Assembly: GCA_001916055.1 (NCBI GenBank) | Contig: MNRR01000023.1 | Span: 9,653-64,789 of the forward strand | Direction of reading: 5' to 3' | Source: Clostridium sp. 28_12 | GTDB taxonomy: Bacteria > Bacillota > Clostridia > TANB77 > CAG-508 | DNA: 55,137 nucleotides | Shown here: one piece after another, positions 1 to 9,499 of the stretch | Numbering within the stretch: position 1 is the first letter of the stretch | How the letters are laid out: the number at the start of each line of letters is the position of its first letter | Position numbers and translations under genes: made by a program | Notes under the pieces: model-generated | The model's input: only the letters and a program-made list of their open reading frames with translations | Databases searched by the model: none | What the model was told of the DNA's origin: nothing

Positions 1-1
1 A

Positions 2-73
2 AAAGGATACTATATTGACTTAACTAAAGTTGAAAGAAGTACAGATGTTGATGTAACATATTGGGCCAATTAA
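2..73 (+). CDS. 3' end of a protein gene cut by the window edge
   Basis: An open frame runs from the window edge to TAA at 71-73 and encodes about 23 residues ending in TYWAN. It is followed at once by a strong terminator, as expected for a real gene end. Too little remains to assign a family. Confidence 0.5.
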   Translation, partial: KGYYIDLTKVERSTDVDVTYWAN

Positions 74-80
74 TAATTAA

Positions 81-109
81 AAGAGAATTTCGAAAGAAAT
101 TCTCTTTTT
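81..109 (+). terminator. Intrinsic terminator after the truncated first gene
   Basis: An 11-bp perfect stem (AAGAGAATTTC / GAAATTCTCTT) with a GAAA tetraloop is followed by a T run. It separates the truncated gene from the protease gene at 172. Confidence 0.85.
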
Positions 110-171
110 GTAATAACTGCTATTTACAAAAACAAATAATAAATATATAATAAAATTAAAAAGGGGAAGAT

Positions 172-2385
172 ATGAAAAAACTAAAGAAAATAAGTATTAT
201 ACTAATGATATTAATTTCTTTTCTAATAGCACCAAAAGTTTTTGCAAAAAGTAATAATGATGAAATTAGGAAAGTAGAATATTCAGAAGATTTTAAAAGA
301 TGGTTAAAACTATCTGATGAAGAAAAAAATAAAACAATACAGCCAAGAATGTATGATGTAATTGTTACAGATTTTAATACGAGAAATGTATTTTATAAAG
401 TAAGATTATTAGGAGCTAAAAGTAATTCAAAATATAATTTAAAAAATATAATACCAGAAAATTTATTAACAAAAGATCAACAGCAAACGAATTCGTGTTG
501 GACGTTTGCGGCATTAACATCATTAGAAACAAATTTAGCTTTATCTGATTATAGGCAAGGTACAAAATCAAAAACATATGATTTTTCAGAAAGGCATATG
601 GAATATGCTACAAGTAAAATATTTAAAAATAATGAAACAAATGAAGGTGGTTATAATAGAACTGTTGGAGAAGGTGGGCAATGGTATATAGCAGAATCAT
701 ATCTAACAAATGGAAGTGGTGCTATTCCAGAATCAGAAATGCCATTTGAAAATAATGAGGATCTAATAGAAATAGATCAAATAAAAAATCAAACAATTTC
801 AAGCCAAATATATGATACAATAGATTTTCCTGATTATAATACTCAAGATGACACTGAAAAGGCAAAAATAATGAACAAAATAAAGAAACATATTCAAGAA
901 AATGGCTCTGTATTTGCCTCAATACATGGAAATTCAACTTTAAGCGAAGAAAGTTGTTACAATAATGATACAGAAGCGAAGTACTGTAATAGTTCGATAT
1001 CACATATTGCAGACCATGCTGTTTCAATTGTTGGTTGGGATGACAATTATAGTGTTGAAAACTTTTTAGAAAGTGCAAGACCATCAAAGAATGGAGCCTG
1101 GATTGTTAAAAATTCATGGGGAAATATAAGGGAATATATGTATGTTTCATATGAAGATTGCAATATATCTAAGATTATTTGTGGAATTGTAAAAGCAACA
1201 GACAAAAAAGAATATGAAAATATATATCAATATGATGAATATTTTCCAGCAACATATGTGGAATTTAATAATTCAAAAATAATGTTATGCAATGTTTTTA
1301 ATAAAAAAACTACTGCTGATGAATATTTAACTCAAGTAGCTTTATATGCGCCAGAAACGTATATATGCAAAGTATATGTAAATCCAAATGGAACAGAAAA
1401 AGATAAAAAAGATATGCAATTGATAGAACTAAAAACAGGAGAAATAAAGACTGTAGAAGCGGGATATCATACATTAGAATTTGCAGAGCCTTTAAAAATA
1501 AATGCGAATAGTTTTGCAGTAATAATAGAAGTTCAAGGAACAAGAAATAAAATAAATTTTGAATTAGAATCTAAGGTTGATGGAGTTCCTACATTTGATT
1601 CTGTAAAAGTTGAAAGTGGAAAATGTTTTTTAGCATCAGGCAATGATATGGATAATTGTAAATGGTACGACTTAGGAAAGTTATCGCAAGTTAGTTCAAA
1701 TCTACCAAATGGAGATGGAACAATAAAAGCGTTTACAATAACAAAAAAATCAGAAGAGATTCCAGATAAAAAACCTGATAACCAAGAAAATGGAGAAAGT
1801 ATAAAAAATTCAAATTTTGACAATATGAAATGCAATATAAACAATGTTAAATATTATACTTTTACAGATAAGAATAACCATGAGTATTTAATATTGAACT
1901 TAACAGTTGACGGAATTACTCAAAAATCTCAAGCAAATAATTTAGAATATTATTATTATATTTCTGCCAATAATAATGAAAAGAATATAGAAAATTGGGT
2001 AAAAATAGAAGGAAAACAAATTGAAGATGATAAATTACAATTTGAAATAAATACACAAAACATTAAAAATCTAGATGAGATTTCTATTGCACAAAATTTA
2101 TATTTGTATATAAAAGAAATTGCAAGTCAAGATGGGAAAGAGTCAGAAGTTACTTCTAAAGCAATGCAATTAGATTCTAAAACACAAGCAGAAATTTATT
2201 TAGATAATATAAAAGTAGAAGAAGCACAAATAGACGATAATGATGAGGTAATTGACAATACAGTTGCTCCAAATGAATTACCAAAGGCAGGAATCAAAAA
2301 AATAATAATTTTCGTAAGTGCAATATCAGTATTAAGTATAATTGTATTAATAAGATATAAAAAAATAAGTGAAGATATAAAATAA
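172..2385 (+). CDS. Sortase-anchored papain-like (C1A) cysteine protease with lectin-like domain
   Basis: This is a secreted, wall-anchored cysteine peptidase of 737 residues. Residues 1-25 form a signal peptide (KK, hydrophobic core, VFA cleavage site). The C1A catalytic set is visible: oxyanion Gln103, Cys109 in NSCWTF, His282 in HAVSIVGWD and Asn314 in KNSWG. A beta-rich region at about 340-460 resembles the lectin-like domain that follows such peptidases in clostridia. The C-terminus carries LPKAG, a hydrophobic span and a basic tail, a sortase signal of the LPXAG kind. It is flanked by terminators on both sides, so it is probably monocistronic, with an AAGGGGAAG ribosome binding site before ATG. 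The substrate is unknown; host or environmental protein is an inference. Confidence 0.9.
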   Translation: MKKLKKISIILMILISFLIAPKVFAKSNNDEIRKVEYSEDFKRWLKLSDEEKNKTIQPRMYDVIVTDFNTRNVFYKVRLLGAKSNSKYNLKNIIPENLLTKDQQQTNSCWTFAALTSLETNLALSDYRQGTKSKTYDFSERHMEYATSKIFKNNETNEGGYNRTVGEGGQWYIAESYLTNGSGAIPESEMPFENNEDLIEIDQIKNQTISSQIYDTIDFPDYNTQDDTEKAKIMNKIKKHIQENGSVFASIHGNSTLSEESCYNNDTEAKYCNSSISHIADHAVSIVGWDDNYSVENFLESARPSKNGAWIVKNSWGNIREYMYVSYEDCNISKIICGIVKATDKKEYENIYQYDEYFPATYVEFNNSKIMLCNVFNKKTTADEYLTQVALYAPETYICKVYVNPNGTEKDKKDMQLIELKTGEIKTVEAGYHTLEFAEPLKINANSFAVIIEVQGTRNKINFELESKVDGVPTFDSVKVESGKCFLASGNDMDNCKWYDLGKLSQVSSNLPNGDGTIKAFTITKKSEEIPDKKPDNQENGESIKNSNFDNMKCNINNVKYYTFTDKNNHEYLILNLTVDGITQKSQANNLEYYYYISANNNEKNIENWVKIEGKQIEDDKLQFEINTQNIKNLDEISIAQNLYLYIKEIASQDGKESEVTSKAMQLDSKTQAEIYLDNIKVEEAQIDDNDEVIDNTVAPNELPKAGIKKIIIFVSAISVLSIIVLIRYKKISEDIK

Positions 2386-2418
2386 AAAATACCAGCCAAA
2401 GATAAGCTGGTATTTTTT
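2386..2418. terminator. Bidirectional terminator between convergent genes
   Basis: An 11-bp stem (AAAATACCAGC / GCTGGTATTTT) has A and T runs on its two flanks, so it can serve both the protease gene and tmcAL, which converge here. Confidence 0.9.
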
Positions 2419-3655
2419 ATGGGGTTATTAATTTATGAGTATAATCCAAATTTCCAATTGAATCATAGTCATAACAAAGGGTATAAACATTAGTTGCCCA
2501 AATATCTTTTTCAAGTAAGGTCTTCATATTTTTGTTAGAATTACTATCCATAAATTTTTTGACAGAAGAAATCATAGTTAATTTTCTATTATGTCTAGAA
2601 ATTTCACTAATAAGTTCGCGTCCATTATCATTGAAACCCAAAATTCTAATATAGGGTTTTGTAGACTTAGAAAGTTGCATATCTTTTTTGGTAATACCTA
2701 AAATTGCATATAAAAGAATTCTTTGAAGTCTTGTTCTTGTATATCTTTTGGTATTTATAATTGATAATAATTCTACAATACTATTACATTGATTTGCAGC
2801 AGACTTAATTGCAAATTCAAGACCTTCAGAAACATCAGGTAAATTAGCAATTTCTTCTACTGACATTTTTCTCAAAGTGTATATAATAAGTTTATCAAAT
2901 TCAGATAAATCCTTTACAATATGACCATTTTTAATGCAATCCTCTAAAATATAAAATGATGATTCCGGTAAAAATTTTTGCAATATATCTATATCATGAG
3001 AACAACAAAGTTTTCGAATAGATGTAGCACTTGCAAATCTAGATGAAACAGGTATTTCGTCATCATTATATGCAGCTCCTTCACGTTTTATTGTAACAGG
3101 TATTATTGGACTGTTTTGACGTTTTAAAGCTTTTAAATATTCTATTCCTAAAATATTATTAGGAGAAGAAAGTACATTTGCAAATTTACAAACATTATTT
3201 AAATACATCATTAAAGCTCTTTCTCTTGCTTTAGGAAAAGAAACACCACTTGAAAGCTCATGAGTTAACAAGGTTTTATATTCAGGAGGTTCATTAGTTA
3301 AAACATCTGTAACTTCCTGCAAAGTAGAAATATTATTACACTCACTTCCAAAAGATACAAAATTAACTATTTCAAGAGAATTTAGAATTTTAATAGCGCC
3401 AGAAGCAAAGTTTTCAGCGCTTGAGATTGCATAAATAGTTGGAAGCTCAATAACTAAGTCTACTCCACTTTCAATAGCCATTTGAGCTCGTGACCATTTA
3501 TCAATAATAGAAACTTCGCCCCTCTGTGTAAAGTTACCAGACATTACAACAATTGAGTAGTCTGAATTTGTTAATTTTTTGGATTCAATTAAATGGTGAA
3601 GATGACCATTGTGGAATGGATTATATTCTGAGATAATCCCTAAAACGTTGCTCAT
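2417..3655 (-). CDS. tmcAL: tRNA(Met) cytidine acetate ligase TmcAL
   Basis: TmcAL (YlbM family) uses ATP and acetate to acetylate the wobble cytidine of elongator tRNA-Met. At 412 residues it has the usual family length. The nucleotidyltransferase fold is marked by the N-terminal GIISEYNPFHNGH stretch with the HxGH-type ATP-binding motif (HNGH), then VVMSGNFTQRGE and the SSRFASATSIR segment with a conserved Ser/Thr-Ile-Arg. ATG is preceded by AGGAGG at ideal spacing. It is transcribed divergently from rnhA and converges on the protease gene. Confidence 0.95.
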   Translation of the reverse strand: MSNVLGIISEYNPFHNGHLHHLIESKKLTNSDYSIVVMSGNFTQRGEVSIIDKWSRAQMAIESGVDLVIELPTIYAISSAENFASGAIKILNSLEIVNFVSFGSECNNISTLQEVTDVLTNEPPEYKTLLTHELSSGVSFPKARERALMMYLNNVCKFANVLSSPNNILGIEYLKALKRQNSPIIPVTIKREGAAYNDDEIPVSSRFASATSIRKLCCSHDIDILQKFLPESSFYILEDCIKNGHIVKDLSEFDKLIIYTLRKMSVEEIANLPDVSEGLEFAIKSAANQCNSIVELLSIINTKRYTRTRLQRILLYAILGITKKDMQLSKSTKPYIRILGFNDNGRELISEISRHNRKLTMISSVKKFMDSNSNKNMKTLLEKDIWATNVYTLCYDYDSIGNLDYTHKLITP

Positions 3656-3766
3656 AAAAACCTCCTAAATATATTGAAAAATTCTGAAATTATTGGTATA
3701 ATTCTATCACAAATAAATATAAAAACAAAGAGATAATTATAAAAAAATAAAAATGGAGGAAAAATA

Positions 3767-4207
3767 ATGTCAGATAAAATTATAATATACACAGATGGGG
3801 CTTGCTCAGGAAACCCAGGACCAGGAGGTTGGGGAGCAATATTGATGTATAAAGGTCAAAAAAAAGAGATATCAGGAGGAAATAAACAGACAACAAATAA
3901 TATAATGGAAGTTACAGCAGTTATAGAAGCTCTAAAATGCTTAAAAATTGAAAAAGGCGAAGTTCAGATATATAGTGACAGTGCATATACAGTTAATGCA
4001 TTTAAACAAGGTTGGATATACAACTGGATGAAAAATGGCTGGAAAACAGCCAACGGGACAGCTGTAAAAAATAAAGAACTTTGGCAAGAACTATATAATT
4101 TAACACAAAAACATAAAGTGGAATTCATAAAAGTAAAAGGGCATGCAGATAATGAATTTAACAATAGATGTGATGAAATGGCACGTGATGCTATAAGTAA
4201 ATTATAA
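3767..4207 (+). CDS. rnhA: Ribonuclease HI
   Basis: RNase HI cleaves the RNA strand of RNA-DNA hybrids (R-loops, primers). The 146 residues show the bacterial type 1 family: YTDGACSGNPGPGGWG with Asp10, Glu48 in NNIMEVTA, Asp71 in IYSDSAYT and the C-terminal VKGHADNEFNNRCDE with the last acidic residue. The basic handle region (WIYNWMKNGWKT) is present, so this is the full E. coli-like form. A GGAGGA ribosome binding site precedes ATG. The nearest neighbour, tmcAL, is divergent. Confidence 0.97.
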   Translation: MSDKIIIYTDGACSGNPGPGGWGAILMYKGQKKEISGGNKQTTNNIMEVTAVIEALKCLKIEKGEVQIYSDSAYTVNAFKQGWIYNWMKNGWKTANGTAVKNKELWQELYNLTQKHKVEFIKVKGHADNEFNNRCDEMARDAISKL

Positions 4208-4289
4208 ATTTTTAACTTAATTAAAGCTTATTGTATAAAAAATTCCAATTTGTATAAAATAATATAAATTTTATGCAAAGGGTGGTAAG

Positions 4290-4967
4290 ATGAAAAAGAA
4301 AATAATTAGATTTTCAATAATAACTGTGATGGTAGTTTTGATTATAACAATATTAGCAATGCAAAATAATCAGGTATTGTCATTATCTAAATATGGTTCA
4401 AGGGGAAGTGAAGTTAGAACAATTCAAGATAAATTAAAAAGATGGGGATATTATACTGGAAATGTTGATGGAATATATGGAAGTTTAACTGTTTCAGCAG
4501 TAAAAAAATTTCAACAAAAAAATGGACTTACTGTTGATGGAATTGCAGGAACAAAAACACTTGCTGCGATGGGAATAACAAGTAATTCATCTTCTGGTGG
4601 TTCATCTACCAATAATTCATCAAATGTTAATTTATTAGCAAGAGCAATTTATGGAGAAGCAAGAGGAGAGCCATATACAGGACAAGTTGCAGTGGGAGCT
4701 GTAATTATGAATAGAGTAAAAAGTAGTAAATTTCCTAATACAATATCTGGAGTAATTTACCAAAGTGGTGCATTTGATGCGGTTTCAGATGGACAAATTA
4801 ATTTAAATCCTGATAGTACAGCTAAAAAAGCAGCACAAGATGCATTAAATGGTTGGGATCCGTCTTATGGTGCAATCTATTATTTTAATCCAAGTACTGC
4901 AACAAATAAGTGGATTTGGTCAAGACCACTTACAGTAACAATTGGAAAACATAGATTTTGCAAATAA
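4290..4967 (+). CDS. sleB: Spore cortex-lytic enzyme SleB
   Basis: SleB is a lytic transglycosylase acting on muramic-delta-lactam cortex peptidoglycan during germination. The 225-residue protein has an N-terminal signal/membrane segment (about 5-30), one PG-binding-1 domain (about 35-95, GSRGSEVRTIQDKL then DGIYGSLT and VDGIAGTKTL), a Ser/Asn/Gly-rich linker, and a C-terminal hydrolase-2 domain (about 115-225) with the LLARAIYGEARGE motif that carries the catalytic Glu. No ypeB lies next to it, unlike in bacilli. Expression from a forespore promoter is expected from family knowledge, but I could not pick a convincing one. Confidence 0.93.
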   Translation: MKKKIIRFSIITVMVVLIITILAMQNNQVLSLSKYGSRGSEVRTIQDKLKRWGYYTGNVDGIYGSLTVSAVKKFQQKNGLTVDGIAGTKTLAAMGITSNSSSGGSSTNNSSNVNLLARAIYGEARGEPYTGQVAVGAVIMNRVKSSKFPNTISGVIYQSGAFDAVSDGQINLNPDSTAKKAAQDALNGWDPSYGAIYYFNPSTATNKWIWSRPLTVTIGKHRFCK

Positions 4968-4982
4968 AATAATAATACAAAA

Positions 4983-5008
4983 AAGTGGACACTATAAAAT
5001 GTCCACTT
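4983..5008. terminator. Hairpin between convergent sleB and the 105-aa gene
   Basis: A 9-bp stem (AAGTGGACA / TGTCCACTT) with an 8-nt loop and A/T flanks lies between the two convergent stop codons. Confidence 0.75.
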
Positions 5009-5012
5009 AAAT

Positions 5013-5330
5013 TTATCTTTTTAATCTAATTAAAATTGCTATACCTAGTAAAATAAGTAAAATACCAACAACTACTAATGCAATACATAAAATATTAGTT
5101 AATTCTAAATCAAAATCAGAAGTTGTAACTGTTGAAGATAAAGTTGAAGAATTTGTTTTAGAAGAGTTTGTATTACTAGTATTTGTAGACGAAGTATTGC
5201 TTGAGCTTGATGTATTACTATTAAGAGCAGATGAATTCATATTTACTGCTGCAAATGTATTAGAAGAATAACTCATTATAGCAAGAAATGCTAAAAATAA
5301 TACAATAAAAAATTTCAAAGATTTTGACAT
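5013..5330 (-). CDS. Small secreted/membrane protein with Ser/Thr/Asn-rich linker
   Basis: A 105-residue protein of unknown function. It has an N-terminal signal peptide (about 1-28, ending FAA), a low-complexity Asn/Ser/Thr stretch (about 30-70), and a C-terminal membrane span (about 80-100, ILCIALVVVGILLILLG) with a short RLKR tail. The organisation suggests a protein held at the outer face of the membrane. An AGGAGG ribosome binding site lies upstream. I do not recognise a family. Confidence 0.75.
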   Translation of the reverse strand: MSKSLKFFIVLFLAFLAIMSYSSNTFAAVNMNSSALNSNTSSSSNTSSTNTSNTNSSKTNSSTLSSTVTTSDFDLELTNILCIALVVVGILLILLGIAILIRLKR

Positions 5331-5519
5331 TTGTAGATACCTCCTATATAATGTGTATTTTTTTCCTAAAATTCTTAAATTATAATATCAAAGTTATAAA
5401 AAAAAGTCAATAAAAATTTCATAAACTATTGCCAAAATGAATAATATTATATATAATAGTCACAAATCCTGAAGATATAATTATATTTTCAGTTGCCTTT
5501 ATCGAAATGAGGTAGTATT

Positions 5520-6768
5520 ATGAAAAAATTTTTATCAAATTACAAAACAACGATAATTCTTTTAGTTGCTATTATCGTTGGAGCAATCGTAGGAATTATA
5601 TTCCAAGAAAAAGCAACTATATTGCAACCTTTAGGGGACATATTTTTAAATCTATTATTAGTTGTTATTGTACCACTTGTATTTTTAACAATAACAACAT
5701 CTATTGCCAAAATGGAAAATCCAAAAAGACTTGGAAAAATTATGATTACAATCATAGTAGTATTTGCAGTAACATCATTAATTGCAGTACTAGTAGGGTT
5801 TGCTAGTACATATTTTATAAAATTAGTTAATCCAGAAGACGGAGAAAAAATAAAAACTTCGTTAGAAGAAACGGGCTCTGCAGAAGAAAGTGATGAAGAA
5901 GAAGTAACAATTGCAGACAGAACAGTTCAATTGCTAACTGTAAATGATTTTAGCAAATTGCTATCAAAAGATAATATAATAGCAATATTAGTAGCATCAA
6001 TAATTTGTGGAATAGCAATAAGAATGTCAGAAGAAAAAGGAAAAAAAGTATTAGATCTTTTGATAGTATTATGCGCCAATAGGTTTAGCATGTTATTTTG
6101 CAGCATTGATAGGAACATTTGGAACTTCAATAGCTGTAGGATATTTAAAAACATTTGTTATATATACAATTGTTGCATTAGCATTTTATTTCATATTTTA
6201 TACAATATATGCATTTATAGCAGGAGGAAAAAAAGGAATAAAATTATTCTGGAAAAATGCAGTACCATCAACATTAACAGCACTTGCAACATGTTCAAGT
6301 GCGGCATGCATTCCTATAAATGTTGAATGTGCAAAAAAGATGGGAGTACCAGATGATATAGCAGAAACAACAATTCCAATGGGAACAAGCTTCCATAAAG
6401 ATGGTTCAATGATAGGTTCAGTATTTAAAATTATGTTTTTAGTGTGTTTATTTGGAACAGTAATAAATACACCAGCAGGGGTTTTACAAGTACTAGGGGT
6501 AGCAATAATAGCAAACTTATTAATAACAGGTGTTCCAATAGGTGGTGGAACAATTTCAGAAATGTTAATAGTAACAATGATGGGATTCCCAGTTGCATCA
6601 TTACCAATACTTACAATGATTGCAACAATAATAGATGCACCAGCAACAATGTTAAATGTTGTGGGTGATACAGTTTCATCAATGGTAGTTACTAGAATAG
6701 TAGATGGAAAGAACTGGATTAAAGAAGATTCAGAAAATGATAAAATAAAAGAAAAAGTAAATATATAA
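5520..6768 (+). pseudogene. Broken Na+/dicarboxylate or amino-acid symporter (DAACS family)
   Basis: Two frames together give one DAACS (SstT/GltP-like) transporter. The N-terminal half (5520 to about 6070) has membrane helices and ends ...KKVLDLL. The C-terminal half (about 6068-6768) resumes in another frame with YYAPIGLACYFAALIG, then a KDGSMIG segment in the substrate/Na+ motif region, GGGTISEM and DAPATMLNVVGDTVS. The segment normally joining VLDLL to YYAPIG (about 15-20 residues in relatives) is missing, so the lesion is a small out-of-frame deletion near 6065-6085. The gene is either a recent pseudogene or an assembly error. The rest of the sequence is well conserved, which argues against old decay. 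Confidence 0.85.
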
Positions 6769-6777
6769 AGGATGCAA

Positions 6778-6819
6778 AAAAATCTCAAGATTAGAATAAA
6801 ACTAATGCTTGAGATTTTT
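6778..6819. terminator. Bidirectional terminator between the symporter remnant and ytxC
   Basis: A 12-bp outer stem (AAAAATCTCAAG / CTTGAGATTTTT) continues with ATTAG/CTAAT inside and has A and T flanks. Its right arm overlaps the last codons of the minus-strand ytxC gene. Confidence 0.85.
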
Positions 6820-7674
6820 ATTATAAATTTTTTTATAAAGATTACAAATATTACAAATATTACAATCATGGCAAATTGTAATATGACCTTCAAATATAAG
6901 TTGTAAAGTATTAATAAAATCAACATTACTTGAAGGAGAAACTAAATGGATATAAATATTTTTTGGTAATAAATTTAATAAAGTATTTAGAACAAAATCA
7001 TTATTAGAAAATGAAACATCAGATAAATATTTTGCTTTTTGAAGGTTTTTGTCTATTTTTATTTTTTCCATATTTTCATCTAATAAAATAATTTCGTTTT
7101 TTAATGATATTGCATGAATGATTCTATTAGAAGTTGATTGAGAATGAACATAAAGCCTTAAAAGAGACACAAATTCTAAATATTCTCTTTCTATAATAAA
7201 TTCATTAACTGAAAAATCCACTATTTCTCCAAGCAAATTTCTATAATTACCTAATCTAAAATTTATAAAGCCTGTAAGGATAATAGAATTATGAGTTGAT
7301 ATATATTCATAAAAAATATCAAATAAAAGAAGTTGTCTATTTTGGAAGGAGTATTCACTTGAATCACAAAGATTTTCTTCACACAGATTTAATATTTTTT
7401 TTAATTCAAAATTTTCAAAATAAAAGTAGTTTGTATTTAGGATGGTTTTCAATATATTTATTTCGAAATAATCGACTACTAGATAAGACAAGATTGTTGC
7501 TAATTTTGTATAAAAGAGTTCTTCGTCAATTCCAGTATAATGAATAATGATGTTTTTATAATATTTAAATTCTTTTTGAGAATAAAATGTATTTAGCATG
7601 TTGAAACTTGAAAATTCATTTTGTAGATATTTTAATATATCTTCATTATTAGTTTTTATACATAATGAATTCAT
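6802..7674 (-). CDS. ytxC: YtxC-like sporulation protein
   Basis: A 290-residue protein resembling the YtxC family, found in spore formers and named from sporulation-linked genes in Bacillus. The recognisable features are the central helical part with LTGFINFRLGNYRNLL followed by VDFSVNEFIIEREYLEFV, and a C-terminus predicting paired beta/alpha elements (IYIHLVSP). It ends in a Cys/Asn-rich segment (CHDCNICNICNLY) that could bind metal. The molecular role is not established. It is a single gene with its own promoter region (7675-7800). Confidence 0.8.
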   Translation of the reverse strand: MNSLCIKTNNEDILKYLQNEFSSFNMLNTFYSQKEFKYYKNIIIHYTGIDEELFYTKLATILSYLVVDYFEINILKTILNTNYFYFENFELKKILNLCEENLCDSSEYSFQNRQLLLFDIFYEYISTHNSIILTGFINFRLGNYRNLLGEIVDFSVNEFIIEREYLEFVSLLRLYVHSQSTSNRIIHAISLKNEIILLDENMEKIKIDKNLQKAKYLSDVSFSNNDFVLNTLLNLLPKNIYIHLVSPSSNVDFINTLQLIFEGHITICHDCNICNICNLYKKIYNKNLKH

Positions 7675-7800
7675 AGATTGCTCCTTTTTTCTGTTTTGTA
7701 TAGTATTTACTTAAAAATTTTTTCTATACAAGATTAGAATATAATATTCTAAAAATAAAAAAATGAAACTTGTTTATAATCACAAAAAATATATAAAATA

Positions 7801-7845
7801 AAAAATAAACGAAAATTATTTCAGAAATAATTTTCGTTTATTTTT
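7801..7845 (-). terminator. Strong terminator downstream of the GH57 gene
   Basis: A 21-bp perfect inverted repeat (left 7801-7821, loop CAG, right 7825-7845) with A/T-rich ends directly follows the GH57 stop codon on the minus strand. The rest of 7675-7800 is AT-rich upstream sequence of ytxC with no other clear element. Confidence 0.85.
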
Positions 7846-9437
7846 TATAACTTATGATAAATATTATAATCAATATCAGGGAAGATACAATCTTTAGTCT
7901 GAATATCATTTAAGAAAACTTCATCAACTTTATTAGCTTTGATTTCATAATACAATTTAGTAAAACGACCAATATGATTTTTAATACGTTTTTTTGCATA
8001 ATCAACCATAGTGCCATTAGTAATGATAAATAGCCAACAACTGGTTTGAGCTAATAATAATTCACGAGCAGCTTGATTTAGAGCATCTTTGATAATACCA
8101 TCTTCCATATTAGGATAAGAAGTTGCGAGATCTATCATTCTATCTGCAGCTTTATGTAAGTGACGATGAACATAATCATTAGTAGGGTTAAGCCACACAC
8201 CACTATAACCATTAGCCCCCCAACTTGAACGACAAGGAGAGCAAACTTGAGTTTCTGGGTATTTATCAATATATTCAGAAGGAGTAATTAATTCAAAATT
8301 ACACTCATCATAATAAATCTTCTTAAATAAGATATATAACCAATAAGGACCTTCATACCACCAATGTCCATATAATTCAGCATCATAAGGACATAAGATA
8401 ATAGGTGGTTTATCCATATAATCTGCAACATTAGCAATTTGCTCAGTACGAGAATTCATAAAATGACCTGCTTGTCTTTCAGCAGAATCATGAGCCCATT
8501 GAACATCATAATAATCTTTTTGCTCTGTTTTTCCAGTAATTCTATGATATTTTATCCCTGTGTGAACACGAACTCCATTGTGAGCAATGTAAGGCTTGAT
8601 ATAATCATAATCAGCCTCATAACCGATGTCTCTATAAAATTCTCTGTAATTGTAATCGCCAGGATATCCATCAATTGAACTCCATACTTGTTGAGAAGAA
8701 GTCATGTCACGTCCAAAACATACTAGACCACCAGGTGAAACTATAGGGGCATATGTACCGTAAATTGGGGTAGGGTCAGCATATAAAACGCCGTGAGATT
8801 CTACAATTGCATATTCAATTCCAAATTCTTTAAGATATTTATCAGCTTCTGGAACATAGCCACATTCAGGTAACCAAATACCACGAGGTTTTCTTCCGAA
8901 AAATCTTTCATATGTTTGAACTCCAACAGCAATTTGAGCTTTAATAGATTCTTCATTAACATATAAAATAGGAAAGTAGCCATGAGTAGCACCACATGTA
9001 ATAATTTCTAGTACACCAATATCTTGAAAATGCTTAAATTGTTCAATAATATTGCATTTCCATACATCTCTAAAAAGATGTAAATCGTTTGAATATCTAT
9101 CATAATAATAATGAGAAAGCCTATTTACTCTTTCATTATCTTTTGTACGTTCAATTTCTTTTTCTGAAAGTTCGATTAGTTTTTCTAAATAATGAATATA
9201 TTTTTGCTGTAATAATCTATTATCAAACATAGAAAGTAGAGTAGGGGTTATAGACATAGTAATTCTAAAATTAACACCTTCATCTACTAATTTTTGATAA
9301 CTTTGTAATAGTGGTATATATGTTTCTGAAATTGCTTCATATAACCATGACTCTTCTAAATAATCATCACTTTCAGGATGATGTATAAATGGAAGATGTG
9401 CATGTAATACAAAACTTACATAACCTTTTTTTTGCAT
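7845..9437 (-). CDS. Glycoside hydrolase family 57, 1,4-alpha-glucan branching-type enzyme
   Basis: A 530-residue GH57 enzyme; proteins of this length and domain order (GH57 barrel plus DUF1957-type C-terminal helical part) are annotated as alpha-glucan branching enzymes or amylases. Visible landmarks are FVLHAHLPFIHHPE at the N-terminus, ATHGYFPIL, the nucleophile Glu191 in WLPECGY and the acid/base Asp352 in CPYDAELYGHWW. The C-terminal region has SSWGANGY and AQTSCWLFIIT. It lies 62 nt downstream of a DUF4912 gene on the same strand, a pairing compatible with glycogen-like polymer metabolism. Cytoplasmic, with no signal peptide. Confidence 0.88.
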   Translation of the reverse strand: MQKKGYVSFVLHAHLPFIHHPESDDYLEESWLYEAISETYIPLLQSYQKLVDEGVNFRITMSITPTLLSMFDNRLLQQKYIHYLEKLIELSEKEIERTKDNERVNRLSHYYYDRYSNDLHLFRDVWKCNIIEQFKHFQDIGVLEIITCGATHGYFPILYVNEESIKAQIAVGVQTYERFFGRKPRGIWLPECGYVPEADKYLKEFGIEYAIVESHGVLYADPTPIYGTYAPIVSPGGLVCFGRDMTSSQQVWSSIDGYPGDYNYREFYRDIGYEADYDYIKPYIAHNGVRVHTGIKYHRITGKTEQKDYYDVQWAHDSAERQAGHFMNSRTEQIANVADYMDKPPIILCPYDAELYGHWWYEGPYWLYILFKKIYYDECNFELITPSEYIDKYPETQVCSPCRSSWGANGYSGVWLNPTNDYVHRHLHKAADRMIDLATSYPNMEDGIIKDALNQAARELLLAQTSCWLFIITNGTMVDYAKKRIKNHIGRFTKLYYEIKANKVDEVFLNDIQTKDCIFPDIDYNIYHKL

Positions 9438-9470
9438 TTTTTTCTCCTTTTAAATTTTATAATTAAAAGC

Positions 9471-9489
9471 CGTAGGTAAGTAGCCTACG
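9471..9489 (-). terminator. Short hairpin between the DUF4912 and GH57 genes
   Basis: A 6-bp stem (CGTAGG / CCTACG) is followed on the minus strand by a short T run. It is weak enough to act as a partial terminator inside a two-gene operon. Confidence 0.45.
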
Positions 9490-9499
9490 ACAATTTGTT

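Noticed and set aside
722..1087. Antisense ORFs inside large genes, for example 722-1087 minus
   Set aside because: They lie wholly within a clearly coding gene on the other strand, show no family features, and follow from low G+C codon bias.
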